Shown here: in pieces, positions 25,893 through 33,450 of the stretch
How positions within the stretch are numbered: the stretch's first letter is position 1
Layout: every line of letters starts with the position of its first letter
Assembly (NCBI GenBank): GCA_003153575.1
Contig: PLZW01000001.1
Location: 235,229 to 284,540, forward strand
Length of the DNA: 49,312 nucleotides
Direction: 5' to 3'
DNA from: Acidimicrobiaceae bacterium
GTDB lineage: Bacteria; Actinomycetota; Acidimicrobiia; Acidimicrobiales; RAAP-2
Position numbers and translations under genes: made by a program
The notes under the pieces: model-generated
Told to the model about the DNA's origin: nothing
The model's input: the letters and a program-made list of their open reading frames with translations, nothing else
Database searches by the model: none

Positions 25893-26327
25893 GTGCGAGC
25901 CGTCGACTTTTTGCCCCACCGGGATCCCTTCCTGTTCGTGACCGACCTGAGGTCCGTCGAGCCCGGTCAATCGGCCACCGGTGCCTGGCAGCTGACCGGT
26001 GACGAGGCGTTCTTCACAGGTCACTTCCCGGGACGGCCGACGCTCCCCGGTGTCCTGATGGTCGAGGCGCTGGCCCAGCTGGGCGCGTGCGCCGTCCTGG
26101 CGGACCCGAACCATGCCGGCAAGCTCCCCTTGTTCGGTGGGATCGAGCGGGCCCGGTTCCGCCGCCAGGTGGTGCCGGGCGACCTGCTCGAGCTCGAGGT
26201 GAACCTCGGGCGGATGTCGGCCCGGGCCGGCAAGGGCTCGGGCCGCGCCACCGTCGACGGTGCTCTGGCCTGCGAGGCCGACCTGCTCTTCGTCCTGGTG
26301 GACGCCGGCCCGGCGGGCGGGGACTGA
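25893..26327 (+). CDS. FabZ-like 3-hydroxyacyl-ACP dehydratase
   Basis: The 144-residue hot-dog protein has the FabZ active site: H44 in GHFPGRPTLPG and E58 in VEALAQ, and starts with the FLPHRDPFLFVD-like segment. It would dehydrate 3-hydroxyacyl-ACP in fatty acid synthesis. Actinobacteria often use other dehydratases, so the precise pathway is uncertain. GTG 25893; the exonuclease III gene starts 3 nt after its stop. Confidence 0.85.
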   Translation: MRAVDFLPHRDPFLFVTDLRSVEPGQSATGAWQLTGDEAFFTGHFPGRPTLPGVLMVEALAQLGACAVLADPNHAGKLPLFGGIERARFRRQVVPGDLLELEVNLGRMSARAGKGSGRATVDGALACEADLLFVLVDAGPAGGD

Positions 26328-26330
26328 GCC

Positions 26331-27104
26331 GTGCGCATCGCCACCTGGAACGTCAACTCCCTCGCCGCCCGGTTGGGGCGTGTGGAGGAGTGGATCGGCT
26401 ACGCCCGTCCGGACGTCCTGTGCCTCCAGGAGACCAAACAGACCGATGCCGCCTTCCCCCATGGTGCGTTCGCGGCGCTGGGATACGAGACCGCCCACCA
26501 CGGCGACGGCCGGTGGAACGGGGTGGCCATCGTCAGCCGGGTGGGGCTCGAAGGCGTGGCGACCGGGCTCGGGTCATCGGACGACGACGAGGGGACCCGA
26601 TTGATCGCGGCCGACTGCGGGGGTGTCCGGGTGCTGTCGGCCTATGTCCCGAACGGACGGGCCCTCGATGACGACCACTATCCGGCCAAGCTGGCCTGGT
26701 TGGCCCGGCTCCGCCAGGTGCTCGACGAGACCAGCGCGCCGGACCAGCCGCTGGCCGTCTGCGGGGACTTCAACGTGGCTCCCGAGGATCGGGACGTGTG
26801 GGACCCGTCCGAGTTCGTCGGGATGACCCATGTCAGCCAGCCCGAACGGGACGCCCTGGCCGCCCTCGCGTCCTGGGGACTCGTCGACACCTTCCGGTCC
26901 CGGTACCCCGACGACAAGCTCTTCAGCTGGTGGGACTATCGGGGCGGGTCGTTCCACCGGCACCGGGGCATGCGGATCGACCTGATCCTGTGCACCGAGG
27001 TGCTGGCGCGCAACACCACCTTCGCGTTGATCGACCGCCAGGCCCGCAAAGGTGAGAAGCCGTCCGATCACGCGCCCGTCTTCATCGACACCTCCGTCGA
27101 CTGA
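26331..27104 (+). CDS. xth: Exodeoxyribonuclease III (AP endonuclease)
   Basis: ExoIII cuts abasic sites and removes 3' blocks in base excision repair. The 257-residue product has ATWNVNSL (N7), LQETK (E34), VLSAYVPNG, GDFNVAPEDRDVWDP and the terminal PSDHAPVF with the catalytic His. GTG 26331 lies 3 nt after the fabZ-like stop, indicating a shared transcript. Confidence 0.95.
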   Translation: MRIATWNVNSLAARLGRVEEWIGYARPDVLCLQETKQTDAAFPHGAFAALGYETAHHGDGRWNGVAIVSRVGLEGVATGLGSSDDDEGTRLIAADCGGVRVLSAYVPNGRALDDDHYPAKLAWLARLRQVLDETSAPDQPLAVCGDFNVAPEDRDVWDPSEFVGMTHVSQPERDALAALASWGLVDTFRSRYPDDKLFSWWDYRGGSFHRHRGMRIDLILCTEVLARNTTFALIDRQARKGEKPSDHAPVFIDTSVD

Positions 27105-27116
27105 GGCCGCGCTCCG

Positions 27117-28754
27117 TCAGCCCCGGAGGTTGGCCCGCAGCCCGGCGAACCGCTCGGCGGCGGCCTGGGGGGTCGGGCGGGCACTCCCTTCGGCGGCCAC
27201 GGCTCCCACGTCCGCCAACCACGGGGACGGGCGGCGCTCCATCGGTCGGCCGCCGGCCATGGTCCGGGAGCGGGCCCAGGAGCACTCGAGGACGCGACCG
27301 GCCCGGGTCAGGGCCACGTAGAGCAGGCGTCGCTCCTCATCGAGGGCGACCGGGGTCGAGGCGTGGATGACGGGCACGAAACCCTCCTCGAGGCCCACGA
27401 CGGCCACGGCCTCCCACTCCAGTCCCTTGGCCCGGTGGAACGTGGCCAACTCGACCCCACCCCCGCCCCCGCTCTCGCTCCCGCCGCCGCGGCGGTTGGC
27501 GGCCACGCGCGCAGCGGCGCGACCGGTGGCCGGACCCGGTGTCTCGACATCGGGCGCCTCGGGGGCTGGAGCGAACCGGCAGGGGATCCCGGACTCGTCG
27601 AGGGCCCGTCGGATCCCGGCCAGGAGGTCGTGGGTCCGGGCCAGTACGGCCTGTTCGGACCAGGCCATACCCGCCTCCGCCCGCTCGAGGATCCGCGACG
27701 CCACCGCTTCGGCCTCGGCCCGGTCGTCGTCGAAGGCGGTGACCGTGGGTACGGGACCGTCGGGGGCCGCCGACCGGGGCGGGTCGACTCCGGTGGCACC
27801 GAGGGCGGCGGCGGCCACCGCCACCACCTGGGGCGTGCACCGGTGGTTCCGGTCGAGATGGACCACCTCGAGCCCGGCCACGCGGTCGGGAAGCGAGAGC
27901 AGAAGGGTCGGGTCGCTTCCGTTCCAGCCGTAGATGGCCTGATTGGGATCGCCCACTGCACACAGGTCGCGTCGGGTCCCGAGCAGCGCCTCCACCAGCC
28001 GGAACTGTGCCGGGTTCACGTCCTGGAACTCGTCGACGGCAAGGTGGCGGTACCGCCAGTGGACCTGGGAGGCGAACGTCGCGTCCTCCAGGACGAGATC
28101 AGCCGCCCGCAGGAGCACGTCGTCGAGGTCGACCAGTCCCCGTCGGGCCAGGAGTTGTCCGTATTCGGCGTAGACCTCGGCCACCCGTCCAGGGGTGATG
28201 GTCGTTGTCCGGCCGGCAACTGCTGCGGCGTCGGCATAGGCATCGGGGGACAGGCATCGGGCTTTGGCCCACCCGATCTCGGTGTCGGCGGCCGAGGCAT
28301 CGGCCCGGTCACCGACCAGGTCGACCAACGTGCGCCACCGGTGCTCGACGAGCGTCGGGGGCGCCAACCCGGCGTCGGCTGCCCGTCGCTTCAGCAGCGT
28401 CAGGGCGAGTTGGTGGAGCGTGCCGGCCCGAACGCCCGGCGAGGGGACGCCGCCTGGCCCGGCCGGGACGGAGACGGGTACTCCGTAGCGGTTGAGCCGG
28501 TCACGGAGCTCGAGGGCGGCCTTCCGGGTGAACGTGCAGACCAGGGTGTGGTCGGCATCGGCCGACCCGTCACGGATCCGGCGGGCCACCCGCAGTGTCA
28601 GGACCATGGTCTTGCCCGATCCGGCCCCGGCCACGATGCCCAACGCGTCCGCCGTCGAACCGACGGCCAGCTGCTGGGCCGGCGTCAGGTCGTCGCACGC
28701 CCGCTCGAACCGGTCGCCGCCATGGGGTGACGCCGTCGGCTCGAGGAGTTCCAC
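27117..28754 (-). CDS. UvrD/Rep-family DNA helicase, UvrD2-like, with minimal 2B domain
   Basis: SF1A motifs are all present in 545 residues: Q motif LTPAQQLAV, Walker A AGAGSGKT (42-49), Walker B VDEFQDVN (240-247), GDPNQAIYGWNG, DRNHRCTPQVV (301-311), TFHRAKGLEWEAV (438 on), EERRLLYVALTRA (473 on). Only about 40 residues, mostly Gly/Ala/Pro, lie between IPCRF (390-394) and VELATFH (434), where UvrD and PcrA carry the roughly 170-residue 2B domain. The C-terminal SWARSRTMAGGRP resembles mycobacterial UvrD2, but no HRDC domain is present. GTG start. Convergent with xth, 12 bp apart. Confidence 0.9.
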   Translation of the reverse strand: MELLEPTASPHGGDRFERACDDLTPAQQLAVGSTADALGIVAGAGSGKTMVLTLRVARRIRDGSADADHTLVCTFTRKAALELRDRLNRYGVPVSVPAGPGGVPSPGVRAGTLHQLALTLLKRRAADAGLAPPTLVEHRWRTLVDLVGDRADASAADTEIGWAKARCLSPDAYADAAAVAGRTTTITPGRVAEVYAEYGQLLARRGLVDLDDVLLRAADLVLEDATFASQVHWRYRHLAVDEFQDVNPAQFRLVEALLGTRRDLCAVGDPNQAIYGWNGSDPTLLLSLPDRVAGLEVVHLDRNHRCTPQVVAVAAAALGATGVDPPRSAAPDGPVPTVTAFDDDRAEAEAVASRILERAEAGMAWSEQAVLARTHDLLAGIRRALDESGIPCRFAPAPEAPDVETPGPATGRAAARVAANRRGGGSESGGGGGVELATFHRAKGLEWEAVAVVGLEEGFVPVIHASTPVALDEERRLLYVALTRAGRVLECSWARSRTMAGGRPMERRPSPWLADVGAVAAEGSARPTPQAAAERFAGLRANLRG

Positions 28755-28819
28755 GGAGGCCGAGGCTACCGTCGGGCTGTGCCACCAGGGTGGGGGACCG
28801 TGGTCGGTAGATTGATCCG

Positions 28820-28861
28820 GTGCCCGCCTGCCCCGAGCTGCTCCCGACGACGCCGGGCTGA
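28820..28861 (+). CDS. 13-residue upstream ORF, duplicate of the PH-protein start
   Basis: GTG 28820 opens VPACPELLPTTPG then TGA (28859-28861). It lies exactly 45 bp before the PH-protein GTG (28865), in the same frame, and its first 27 bases match that start at 23 positions. It looks like an in-frame tandem duplication of the start region now closed by a stop. It may act as a leader or may be a dead copy. Confidence 0.35.
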   Translation: MPACPELLPTTPG

Positions 28862-28864
28862 CGG

Positions 28865-29371
28865 GTGCCCGCCCGCCCCCCGCTGCTACCGGGAGAAGAG
28901 GTGCTGATCGACGTCCGACCCCATTGGGCCTTCCTCACCGGCCCGCTGCTGGCCGCGGCTGTGGCCGTGGCCGTCGGGGTCGGTCTCGACGTGGCCATCC
29001 CCCACACATCGGTCACGCTCCACTGGGTCGAGGGTGTCGTGGTGGCGGTCCCCTGCCTCTGGCTGGCCGGTCGCGTCGTCCGTTGGCGACGGTGCTGGCT
29101 GATGCTCACCTCGCACCGGTTGGTGGATCAGTGGGGCGCGGCCGCCGGGAGCCAGGTGGACATCCCGCTCGACTCGATCGAGCGGGTGACCGCCGTGCAC
29201 ACCCCGCTCCGCCGGCTGCTCGGTACCGGAAGCATCGACGTGGCCGTCTGGGGCCAGGGGATGCTGCACCGGGTGGAGGACGCCCGCAAGCCGGTGGTCG
29301 TCGTCCGGGTCATCACCCGACGCCTCGGCCCGCCCCCGGAGGACTGGTCGGAGGACGGTGACTGGAGCTGA
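28865..29371 (+). CDS. Membrane PH-domain protein (bPH2/DUF304-like)
   Basis: The 168-residue protein has two transmembrane helices (about 22-45 and 54-72) followed by a bPH2-type domain with MLTSHRLVDQWG, DIPLDSIERVTAV and GTGSIDVAVWG. Such proteins sit in the cytoplasmic membrane; their role is unknown. GTG 28865 has no good ribosome binding site, but an upstream ORF ends 3 nt before it, so reinitiation is possible. Confidence 0.82.
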   Translation: MPARPPLLPGEEVLIDVRPHWAFLTGPLLAAAVAVAVGVGLDVAIPHTSVTLHWVEGVVVAVPCLWLAGRVVRWRRCWLMLTSHRLVDQWGAAAGSQVDIPLDSIERVTAVHTPLRRLLGTGSIDVAVWGQGMLHRVEDARKPVVVVRVITRRLGPPPEDWSEDGDWS

Positions 29372-29536
29372 CGGCGAGGCACGCGCGGTGTCCGCCACCG
29401 TGCTCCGACAAAAAGAACGGCAGTTTCCGCCGCTCAGGCCTTGAATGGTGCGTCCGTGTCCGTCAGGATGATGCTCCAAGGGGTTGTCGACCGCGTGCGC
29501 GTGCCACGGGCCCGGTCGGTGCGGAAGGAGTGTCGG

Positions 29537-29956
29537 ATGGTGGACGTGGCAGGAGTGCGCGGGCTCGGTGTGCCCGGAGTCGACTGGGAGATGCGTTCCC
29601 TCCAGCCGTTCGAAGACCCGAAACGACGGCTCGACCGGCTGGTACCGCTCCTGCACGAACTGGTGGCCTGGGACCTGGTCGAACGGGCCGAGGACGGGAG
29701 CTTCGTCCTGCGCCACGACGTCCAGGAGCGACTGGCCGTGCTCACCGCCGACCGGCCGCTGCGCTCCGCAGAGGTCTTCGTGGGCCGCAAGTGCGAGGTG
29801 TGCGGTCTCGTGAAGCTCACCCGCCTGGTCGACGGCGTGCGGACCTGCTCGCCGTGCAGCGTCACGACCCTGCCCACCGACGAGTCCGACGCGGGCGGGT
29901 CGGACGGCGTGAAGACCCACCGCGGGTTCTTCCACCGACATCGCAAGGCGAGCTGA
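29537..29956 (+). CDS. Small winged-helix-like / zinc-ribbon protein, unknown function
   Basis: The 139-residue product has a helical segment with a helix-turn-helix-like pattern (RRLDRLVPLLHELVAWDLVER, then GSFVLRHDVQERL) at 30-66 and a zinc ribbon C86-x2-C89 and C104-x2-C107. The tail is His/Arg-rich. ATG 29537 is chosen because AAGGAG (29525-29530) is 6 nt upstream; the frame opens earlier, but without a signal. A DNA-binding role is inferred from shape only. Confidence 0.7.
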   Translation: MVDVAGVRGLGVPGVDWEMRSLQPFEDPKRRLDRLVPLLHELVAWDLVERAEDGSFVLRHDVQERLAVLTADRPLRSAEVFVGRKCEVCGLVKLTRLVDGVRTCSPCSVTTLPTDESDAGGSDGVKTHRGFFHRHRKAS

Positions 29957-30058
29957 AGCCCCGACCGGCGTCACCCGGCGGCACGGTCGCCGACGTCACC
30001 CGATCGCCCGCCGTGGCTTCGCTCCATGGTCCGCCGGGCCGTCGGTGACCGGATCGGG

Positions 30059-31111
30059 TCAGCCGCGGTCCCGACGGGCCACCGTCCCGTCTACGGGAAC
30101 CACCCGCCAGGCCGGCACATCGAGTGACGCGGGGTCGAAGGCACCGGGCTCGGCGAGGACCACGATGCAGCCGCCGAAGCCGGCGCCGGTCATGCGGGCG
30201 CCGACCACCCCCGGACGGGACCGCAACTGTCCGGTCAGGTCCTCGATCACCGGGGTGGTGGCCTCGAAGTCCTCGGCGAGGCTGCGGTGGCTCTCGTCCA
30301 TCAGATGGCCCGCATCGGCCAGGTCACCCGTCGACAGGGCATGGGCGAAGTCGTCGACGCGGGCGCACTCGGACACCACGTGGCGGGCCCGGCGCCGGAG
30401 CAACGGGTCCCGGAGGCCGATGATGTCGACGTCGGTGGCCAGGCCGAGGGGCCCGACCACGGCCGCGGCCGCTTCGCACTCGGCCACGCGGGTGGCGTAC
30501 GCGGAGGTGCGCAGGTCGCGACGCTGCCCCGAGTCGACCACGATGCACTCGACGGCGGCCGCGATCGTCACGGACCGCGTGGACAGGCTGGCGAAGTCGA
30601 TCCGGAGTGCCTGCCCGGCGTGGCCGCCGGCGCACACCAGGGGGTCCAGGAGGCCGACGGGCACGCCGATCCGGTGCTCGGCGGCCTGGCACAGGCGGGC
30701 TACGACCAGGGCGTCCCCGTCGACACCGCAGAGCTCGGCCACGGCCACTGCCACCGCCGCGCTGGACGAGAGGCCGGATCCGCGAGGGAGGGTTGAGGCG
30801 ATGTGGAACCGGCCGCCGTGTTCCGGCCGGGCGAGCGAGACAACGGCAGCCGCCAGGCGGGCCCAGGCCGGCTCGAGGTCGGGGATCGATTCGACATCGG
30901 GATCGAGGGGGAACGACGCCGGTTCGCCGGGGTAGGCGTCCGAGGAGATGTTGACGCGCTCCTCCTCCCACGGTTCGAAGGTTACGACGACACCCAGGTC
31001 GACGGCCATGGGTAGGGCCAGTCCCTGGTTGTAGTCGGTGTGGTCGCCCATCAGGTTGACCCGACCTGGTCCGAAGCAGCTCGTCGACGGCCTCGACTCG
31101 AATGTCGCCAC
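30059..31111 (-). CDS. GHMP kinase, divergent galactokinase-like
   Basis: The 350-residue protein has all three GHMP motifs: GRVNLMGDHTDYNQG (17-30), LPRGSGLSSSAA (109-119), and ARMTGAGFGG (305-314). Galactokinase normally reads GEH in motif 1 and GIMDQ at the catalytic Asp; here they are GDH (D23) and GLLDP (D156), so the sugar may differ. GTG 31111 has GGGGAG 9 nt upstream. No galT, galE or galM is near, which also argues against a standard Leloir role. Confidence 0.82.
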   Translation of the reverse strand: MATFESRPSTSCFGPGRVNLMGDHTDYNQGLALPMAVDLGVVVTFEPWEEERVNISSDAYPGEPASFPLDPDVESIPDLEPAWARLAAAVVSLARPEHGGRFHIASTLPRGSGLSSSAAVAVAVAELCGVDGDALVVARLCQAAEHRIGVPVGLLDPLVCAGGHAGQALRIDFASLSTRSVTIAAAVECIVVDSGQRRDLRTSAYATRVAECEAAAAVVGPLGLATDVDIIGLRDPLLRRRARHVVSECARVDDFAHALSTGDLADAGHLMDESHRSLAEDFEATTPVIEDLTGQLRSRPGVVGARMTGAGFGGCIVVLAEPGAFDPASLDVPAWRVVPVDGTVARRDRG

Positions 31112-31295
31112 CTGTGGGCTCCCCGGCTGGGCTCGTCGCGGCACCCCGGCGGCACCACGGAACGGCCACGCTACCTCCGGCCAATGGCTCCCGAGTGGCC
31201 CCGGTCCACCGCGGCCTCGTGTCTCCGCCACCCGGCCGTGGCTTCCCGTTGAACCGTCCACGGCTCCCGACCGACCGATCTACCATTCGTGTCTC

Positions 31296-31790
31296 ATGTT
31301 CGACGAACTGCTCGAGTCCAACCACTCCTACGCCGACCGGTTCGCCCTCAGGGGGATCCCTCCGGTGGCGGCCCGCGGCTTCGCGTTGGTCACCTGCATG
31401 GACAGCCGGATCGAGCCGCTGACCATGCTCGGCCTGCATCCCGGCGACGCCAAGATCCTCCGGAACGGCGGCGCCCGCGTGACCCCTGACGTCCTGCGGT
31501 CGCTCGTACTGGCCACCCACTTCCTCGGCGTGACCGAGATCGCCGTGATGCAGCACACGGACTGCGCCCTGGCCGGCACCAACGATGCCGACGTGCGCAC
31601 CCGACTGGGCGCCGCGGGCACCGACGGGGTGGCGGCTTGGGAGTTCCTGTCCATGCCCGACCCCGATGCCGCATTGCGCGAGGACGTGGCCAAGCTGCGG
31701 GACTGCCGGCAACTCGGCGACGGCGTACGGGTGGAGGGTTGGCGCTACGACGTCGAGACCGGGCGGATCGTCCGCCTCGAACGATCCTGA
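31296..31790 (+). CDS. Beta-carbonic anhydrase
   Basis: The enzyme interconverts CO2 and bicarbonate. The 164-residue product resembles the small mycobacterial Rv1284 type: zinc ligands C34 (CMDSR, with D36 and R38), H87 and C90 (HTDC), and ILRNGGARVTPDVLRSL. ATG 31296 matches the family's N-terminus. The 184-bp gap to the divergent GHMP kinase holds both promoters. Possible partner of the PEP carboxykinase and CoA carboxylation steps, but that is only inference. Confidence 0.92.
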   Translation: MFDELLESNHSYADRFALRGIPPVAARGFALVTCMDSRIEPLTMLGLHPGDAKILRNGGARVTPDVLRSLVLATHFLGVTEIAVMQHTDCALAGTNDADVRTRLGAAGTDGVAAWEFLSMPDPDAALREDVAKLRDCRQLGDGVRVEGWRYDVETGRIVRLERS

Positions 31791-31826
31791 CAACAGGCGG
31801 CAGGCCGCAGTCCCCGTGCATCGCAT

Positions 31827-31855
31827 TTGACCCCCGGGCCATGGTGGGTCACCAT
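31827..31855 (+). promoter_or_regulatory. Candidate promoter with operator-like palindrome before the racemase
   Basis: TTGACC (31827-31832) and CACCAT (31850-31855) are 17 bp apart, and a perfect palindrome ATGGTG-GGT-CACCAT (31841-31855) covers the second element. A repressor there would block initiation. The -10 match is weak. Confidence 0.3.
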
Positions 31856-31947
31856 CCCGCCATGCTGATTCCCGCGCCCACCCGAACGGATCCGGCGTCC
31901 ACCCCCTGCGGGGCGGACCCGGTGGCGAGCCCCGGTGGCGGTGCCCG

Positions 31948-33093
31948 ATGAGCGGGCCGTTGGAGGGCGTGCGCATCATCGAGTTGGCCGGGCTCGGACC
32001 GGCACCGTTCGCCGGCATGATGCTGTCCGACGCCGGGGCCGACATCATCCGCATCGACCGTTCCAACCGGGCCACCTACCCGCCCCATCAGGACCCCCAT
32101 GTCGACCTCATGAACCGCGGCCGCCGTTCGGTGGCCGTCGACCTCAAGCACCCGGACGGCGTGGCCCTCGTCCTGCAGCTGGTCGAAGCGGCCGACGGCC
32201 TGATGGAGGGCTTCCGGCCCGGCGTGGCCGAGCGGCTCGGGCTCGGACCCGAGGAGTGCCTGGCCCGGAACCGGAAGCTGGTGTACGGCCGGATGACCGG
32301 GTACGGACAGGATGGCCCGATGGCGATGGCCGCCGGGCACGACATCGACTACATCGCGCTGTCCGGTGCCCTCGACGCCATCGGGCGCGCCGGCGACCGC
32401 CCGGTCCCACCCCTCAACCTGGTGGGGGACTTCGGCGGCGGCGGCATGCTGCTGGCCTATGGCATGGTCGCCGCCATCCTCAGCGCCCGCACCACCGGGA
32501 AGGGCCAGGTGGTCGACGCCGCCATGGTCGACGGTGCGGCCTCGCTGATGACCATGACCTACACCCTGCGCTCGGCGGGCATCTGGGAGGACGCCCGCGG
32601 CACCAACCTCCTGGACACCGGTGCCCACTTCTACGAGGTGTACGAGACGTCGGACGGGGGGTACATGGGCGTCGGGGCCATCGAGCCCCAGTTCTACGCC
32701 GAGCTGATGCGCCTGCTGGGCCTCGGCGACGAGGACCTCTCGACCCAGAACGACCGGACCATGTGGCCGGCCATGAAGGAGCGCTTCGTGGCCATCTTCG
32801 CCACCCGGACCCGCGCCGAGTGGGAGGCGGTGTTCGCCGGTTCCGACGCCTGCGTGGCCCCGGTGCTGTCGGCCGGCGAGGCGCCCGAGCATCCGCACAA
32901 CAAGGCCCGGGGCACCTTCACCGAGGTCGCCGGAGTGGTCCAGCCCGCCCCGTCACCCCGGTTCCTCTCCACCCCGGGCGCCATCCGGCGGCCCCCGCCC
33001 AACCCCGGCCAGTACGGCGACGAGGCCATGGTCGACTGGGGCCTGTCCACCGACCAGGTGCTCGCCCTGCGCGACGCCGGGGCCATCACCTGA
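31948..33093 (+). CDS. mcr: Alpha-methylacyl-CoA racemase (class III CoA-transferase family)
   Basis: The enzyme inverts the 2-methyl group of acyl-CoAs such as sterol side chains or pristanate, so that beta-oxidation can continue. The 381-residue product follows mycobacterial MCR closely: LGPAPFAGMMLSD near the N-terminus, the catalytic pair H131 (AGHDIDYI) and D161 (LVGDFGGG), GKGQVVDAAMVDG and VGAIEPQFYAEL. It goes with the acyl-CoA dehydrogenases and CoA ligase elsewhere in the window, though they are not in one operon. Confidence 0.94.
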   Translation: MSGPLEGVRIIELAGLGPAPFAGMMLSDAGADIIRIDRSNRATYPPHQDPHVDLMNRGRRSVAVDLKHPDGVALVLQLVEAADGLMEGFRPGVAERLGLGPEECLARNRKLVYGRMTGYGQDGPMAMAAGHDIDYIALSGALDAIGRAGDRPVPPLNLVGDFGGGGMLLAYGMVAAILSARTTGKGQVVDAAMVDGAASLMTMTYTLRSAGIWEDARGTNLLDTGAHFYEVYETSDGGYMGVGAIEPQFYAELMRLLGLGDEDLSTQNDRTMWPAMKERFVAIFATRTRAEWEAVFAGSDACVAPVLSAGEAPEHPHNKARGTFTEVAGVVQPAPSPRFLSTPGAIRRPPPNPGQYGDEAMVDWGLSTDQVLALRDAGAIT

Positions 33094-33131
33094 CCGGGTG
33101 CCGTCTGCACGCGTGACGCGGCCGGCGGCGG

Positions 33132-33368
33132 CTAGAGGTTGACGACTGGGCAGGTGACGGTGCGGATGATGCCGTCGATGAGCTGGATCCGTCCGACCAC
33201 CATCTGGCCCAGCTCGTCCACGGTGGCGGCCTCGGCCCTGGCGATGACGTCGTAGGGGCCCGTCACCCCTTCGGCCGTGACCACCCCGTCGACCGCCTCC
33301 ACCGCCCGGGCCACGGTGGCCGCCCGCCCGACCTCGGTCTGGATGAGTACGTAGGCGCTGACGGGCAT
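33132..33368 (-). CDS. Stand-alone Lrp/AsnC ligand-binding (RAM) domain protein
   Basis: The 78-residue product is only the RAM domain of Lrp-family regulators (MPVSAYVLIQTEVG, then GPYDVIARAEA and IRTVTCPVV), with no helix-turn-helix. ATG 33368 is preferred: GAGGAG is 6 nt upstream, whereas the ATG at 33374 abuts it. Such proteins may bind amino acids or modify full-length Lrp proteins. It is divergent from the MFS gene with an 82-bp gap. Confidence 0.88.
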   Translation of the reverse strand: MPVSAYVLIQTEVGRAATVARAVEAVDGVVTAEGVTGPYDVIARAEAATVDELGQMVVGRIQLIDGIIRTVTCPVVNL

Positions 33369-33450
33369 GTCCATCTCCTCGTCGGGGGCGGTGGGGGCCG
33401 GGCGCATCATGCTACCGCCCGGCCCGGCCCGGCCCGCCTACCATGCCGAC

